This document shows, piece by piece, positions 5,046-5,647 of a stretch of DNA of 5,647 bases. The notes under the pieces were generated by a model. That model was given only the letters and a program-made list of their open reading frames with translations, ran no database searches and was not told where the DNA came from. Each line of letters starts with the position of its first letter. Position 1 is the stretch's first letter. This stretch comes from Bacteriovoracaceae bacterium (GTDB lineage: Bacteria; Bdellovibrionota; Bacteriovoracia; Bacteriovoracales; Bacteriovoracaceae), in NCBI GenBank assembly GCA_947440875.1, contig CANETG010000183.1, positions 1 to 5,647 of the forward strand. Direction: 5' to 3'. Both the position numbers and the translations under genes were made by a program.

Positions 5046-5647
5046 ATGATTATTTCTGTCGGATTTGTCCGCTCCGCCAACCAGCTGCTCGTCAGAGAGC
5101 TCAACTGGGCCCAAAATACGATTGATTCTCGGCTCATCGATGTCACAGATCTCGTGGACCAAAATCTCCAAGCTTTGTTTGTGAACGATAACGATCACTT
5201 CAATTCTCTGGTGGGGATTCTTGAAAAAGAGAAGGCACACTACCCTATTTTAGATGCTCACGATGATAGTCTCTCATTTAGTTCCTTCGAGAATCTTCCC
5301 GCTCAGCAGTACCGCGACATGTATCTCAAAATTCATCATCGCTGGACGATGCACCAGAATTTTAACTCGCTCGAAAATATTTGGAAAATCACGAATCATT
5401 TTCGTGATCTCTGGAAGAAAGACCGCCTCTCGTTCTTTGAAGAAATGTGGTACTGGACGAAGAGAAACTTGGGTGCCAGTGACATGACGATTATTTTCAA
5501 CGACGTCGTTCATGCTGAAGAAAAAGATGAAAACAACGAGAAAAAAGATCGACCAAAACTCATTCAATCAATCCTTTCTGGCACGAAAAAGGCTAACTTC
5601 ATGCAGGGCGGACCGAAAGAAAAAGAACTCATGCAAACTTACCTGGA
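5046..5647 (+). CDS. Unrecognised cytoplasmic protein, 3' end beyond window
   Basis: Open from 5046 to the window edge, 200 codons without a stop. The start is well supported: AAGGAAGG (5032-5039) lies 6 nt before the ATG. The N-terminus MIISVGFVRSANQLL is mildly hydrophobic but has no signal peptide, and no transmembrane helix follows, so the visible part should be cytoplasmic. Notable traits are a tryptophan- and aromatic-rich middle (Trp at 100, 113, 123, 135, 137, including EEMWYWTKR) and a highly charged, Glu/Asp/Lys-rich linker at about 157-171, after which a second region begins (KLIQSILSG). I see no nucleotide-binding, catalytic or DNA-binding motif. A shorter open frame on the opposite strand (5274-5567) is a shadow. 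It is divergent from the secreted-protein gene across 60 bp with superimposed promoters. Function unknown. Confidence 0.78.
   Translation, partial: MIISVGFVRSANQLLVRELNWAQNTIDSRLIDVTDLVDQNLQALFVNDNDHFNSLVGILEKEKAHYPILDAHDDSLSFSSFENLPAQQYRDMYLKIHHRWTMHQNFNSLENIWKITNHFRDLWKKDRLSFFEEMWYWTKRNLGASDMTIIFNDVVHAEEKDENNEKKDRPKLIQSILSGTKKANFMQGGPKEKELMQTYL

Noticed and set aside
4986..5240. 85-codon upstream extension of the secreted-protein gene
   Set aside because: It is antisense to the well-supported 5046 gene and would bury the signal peptide internally.
5274..5567. 97-codon minus-strand frame with a hydrophobic start
   Set aside because: The FFLVVFIFFF stretch is the complement of Glu/Lys-rich codons in the plus-strand gene; no ribosome binding site.

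Overview
The window holds seven protein genes and no RNA genes, mobile elements or CRISPR arrays. It suggests a motile Gram-negative bacterium of middling GC content. Two gene products carry Sec-type signal peptides, a third has an N-terminal stretch that could be a signal peptide or an anchor, and a TPR protein and a FecR-domain protein form a small envelope operon. Sequences resembling FliA (sigma-28) promoters are present. The mix of short lineage-specific envelope proteins and an orphan OmpR-type regulator next to guaB would fit the Bdellovibrionota (Bdellovibrio/Bacteriovorax relatives). That placement is inference and rests on no diagnostic marker.

Layout. 1-1250 (minus) is guaB, IMP dehydrogenase, complete at its N-terminus and cut by the window edge about 70 residues before the usual C-terminus. 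Its ribosome binding site lies inside a perfect 9-bp hairpin. 1310-1987 (minus) is an OmpR-family response regulator with no histidine kinase in view. 3097-3798 and 2130-3128 (minus) are a two-gene operon: a membrane-anchored coiled-coil/TPR protein followed, with a 32-nt overlap, by a secreted FecR-domain protein. 3922-4350 (plus) is a 142-aa membrane protein of unknown function, divergent from that operon. 4347-4985 (minus) is a 212-aa secreted protein with a DxDGDG loop; its stop codon overlaps that of the 142-aa gene. 5046 to the window end (plus) is an unrecognised cytoplasmic protein, cut by the edge.

How it fits together. The region between the TPR gene and the 142-aa gene carries back-to-back FliA-like promoters with equal 12-nt spacers. 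This suggests, without proof, that both transcription units belong to a motility or motile-phase regulon. The 60-bp gap between 4985 and 5046 carries two antiparallel sigma-70-like promoters lying almost exactly on top of each other, so the two genes may be transcribed in a mutually exclusive way. Two starts (1987 and 4985) lack a clear Shine-Dalgarno but have a -10-like hexamer exactly 6 nt upstream of the ATG, the geometry expected of leaderless mRNAs. No single dramatic new system is visible; the interest lies in the regulatory architecture and the uncharacterised envelope proteins.
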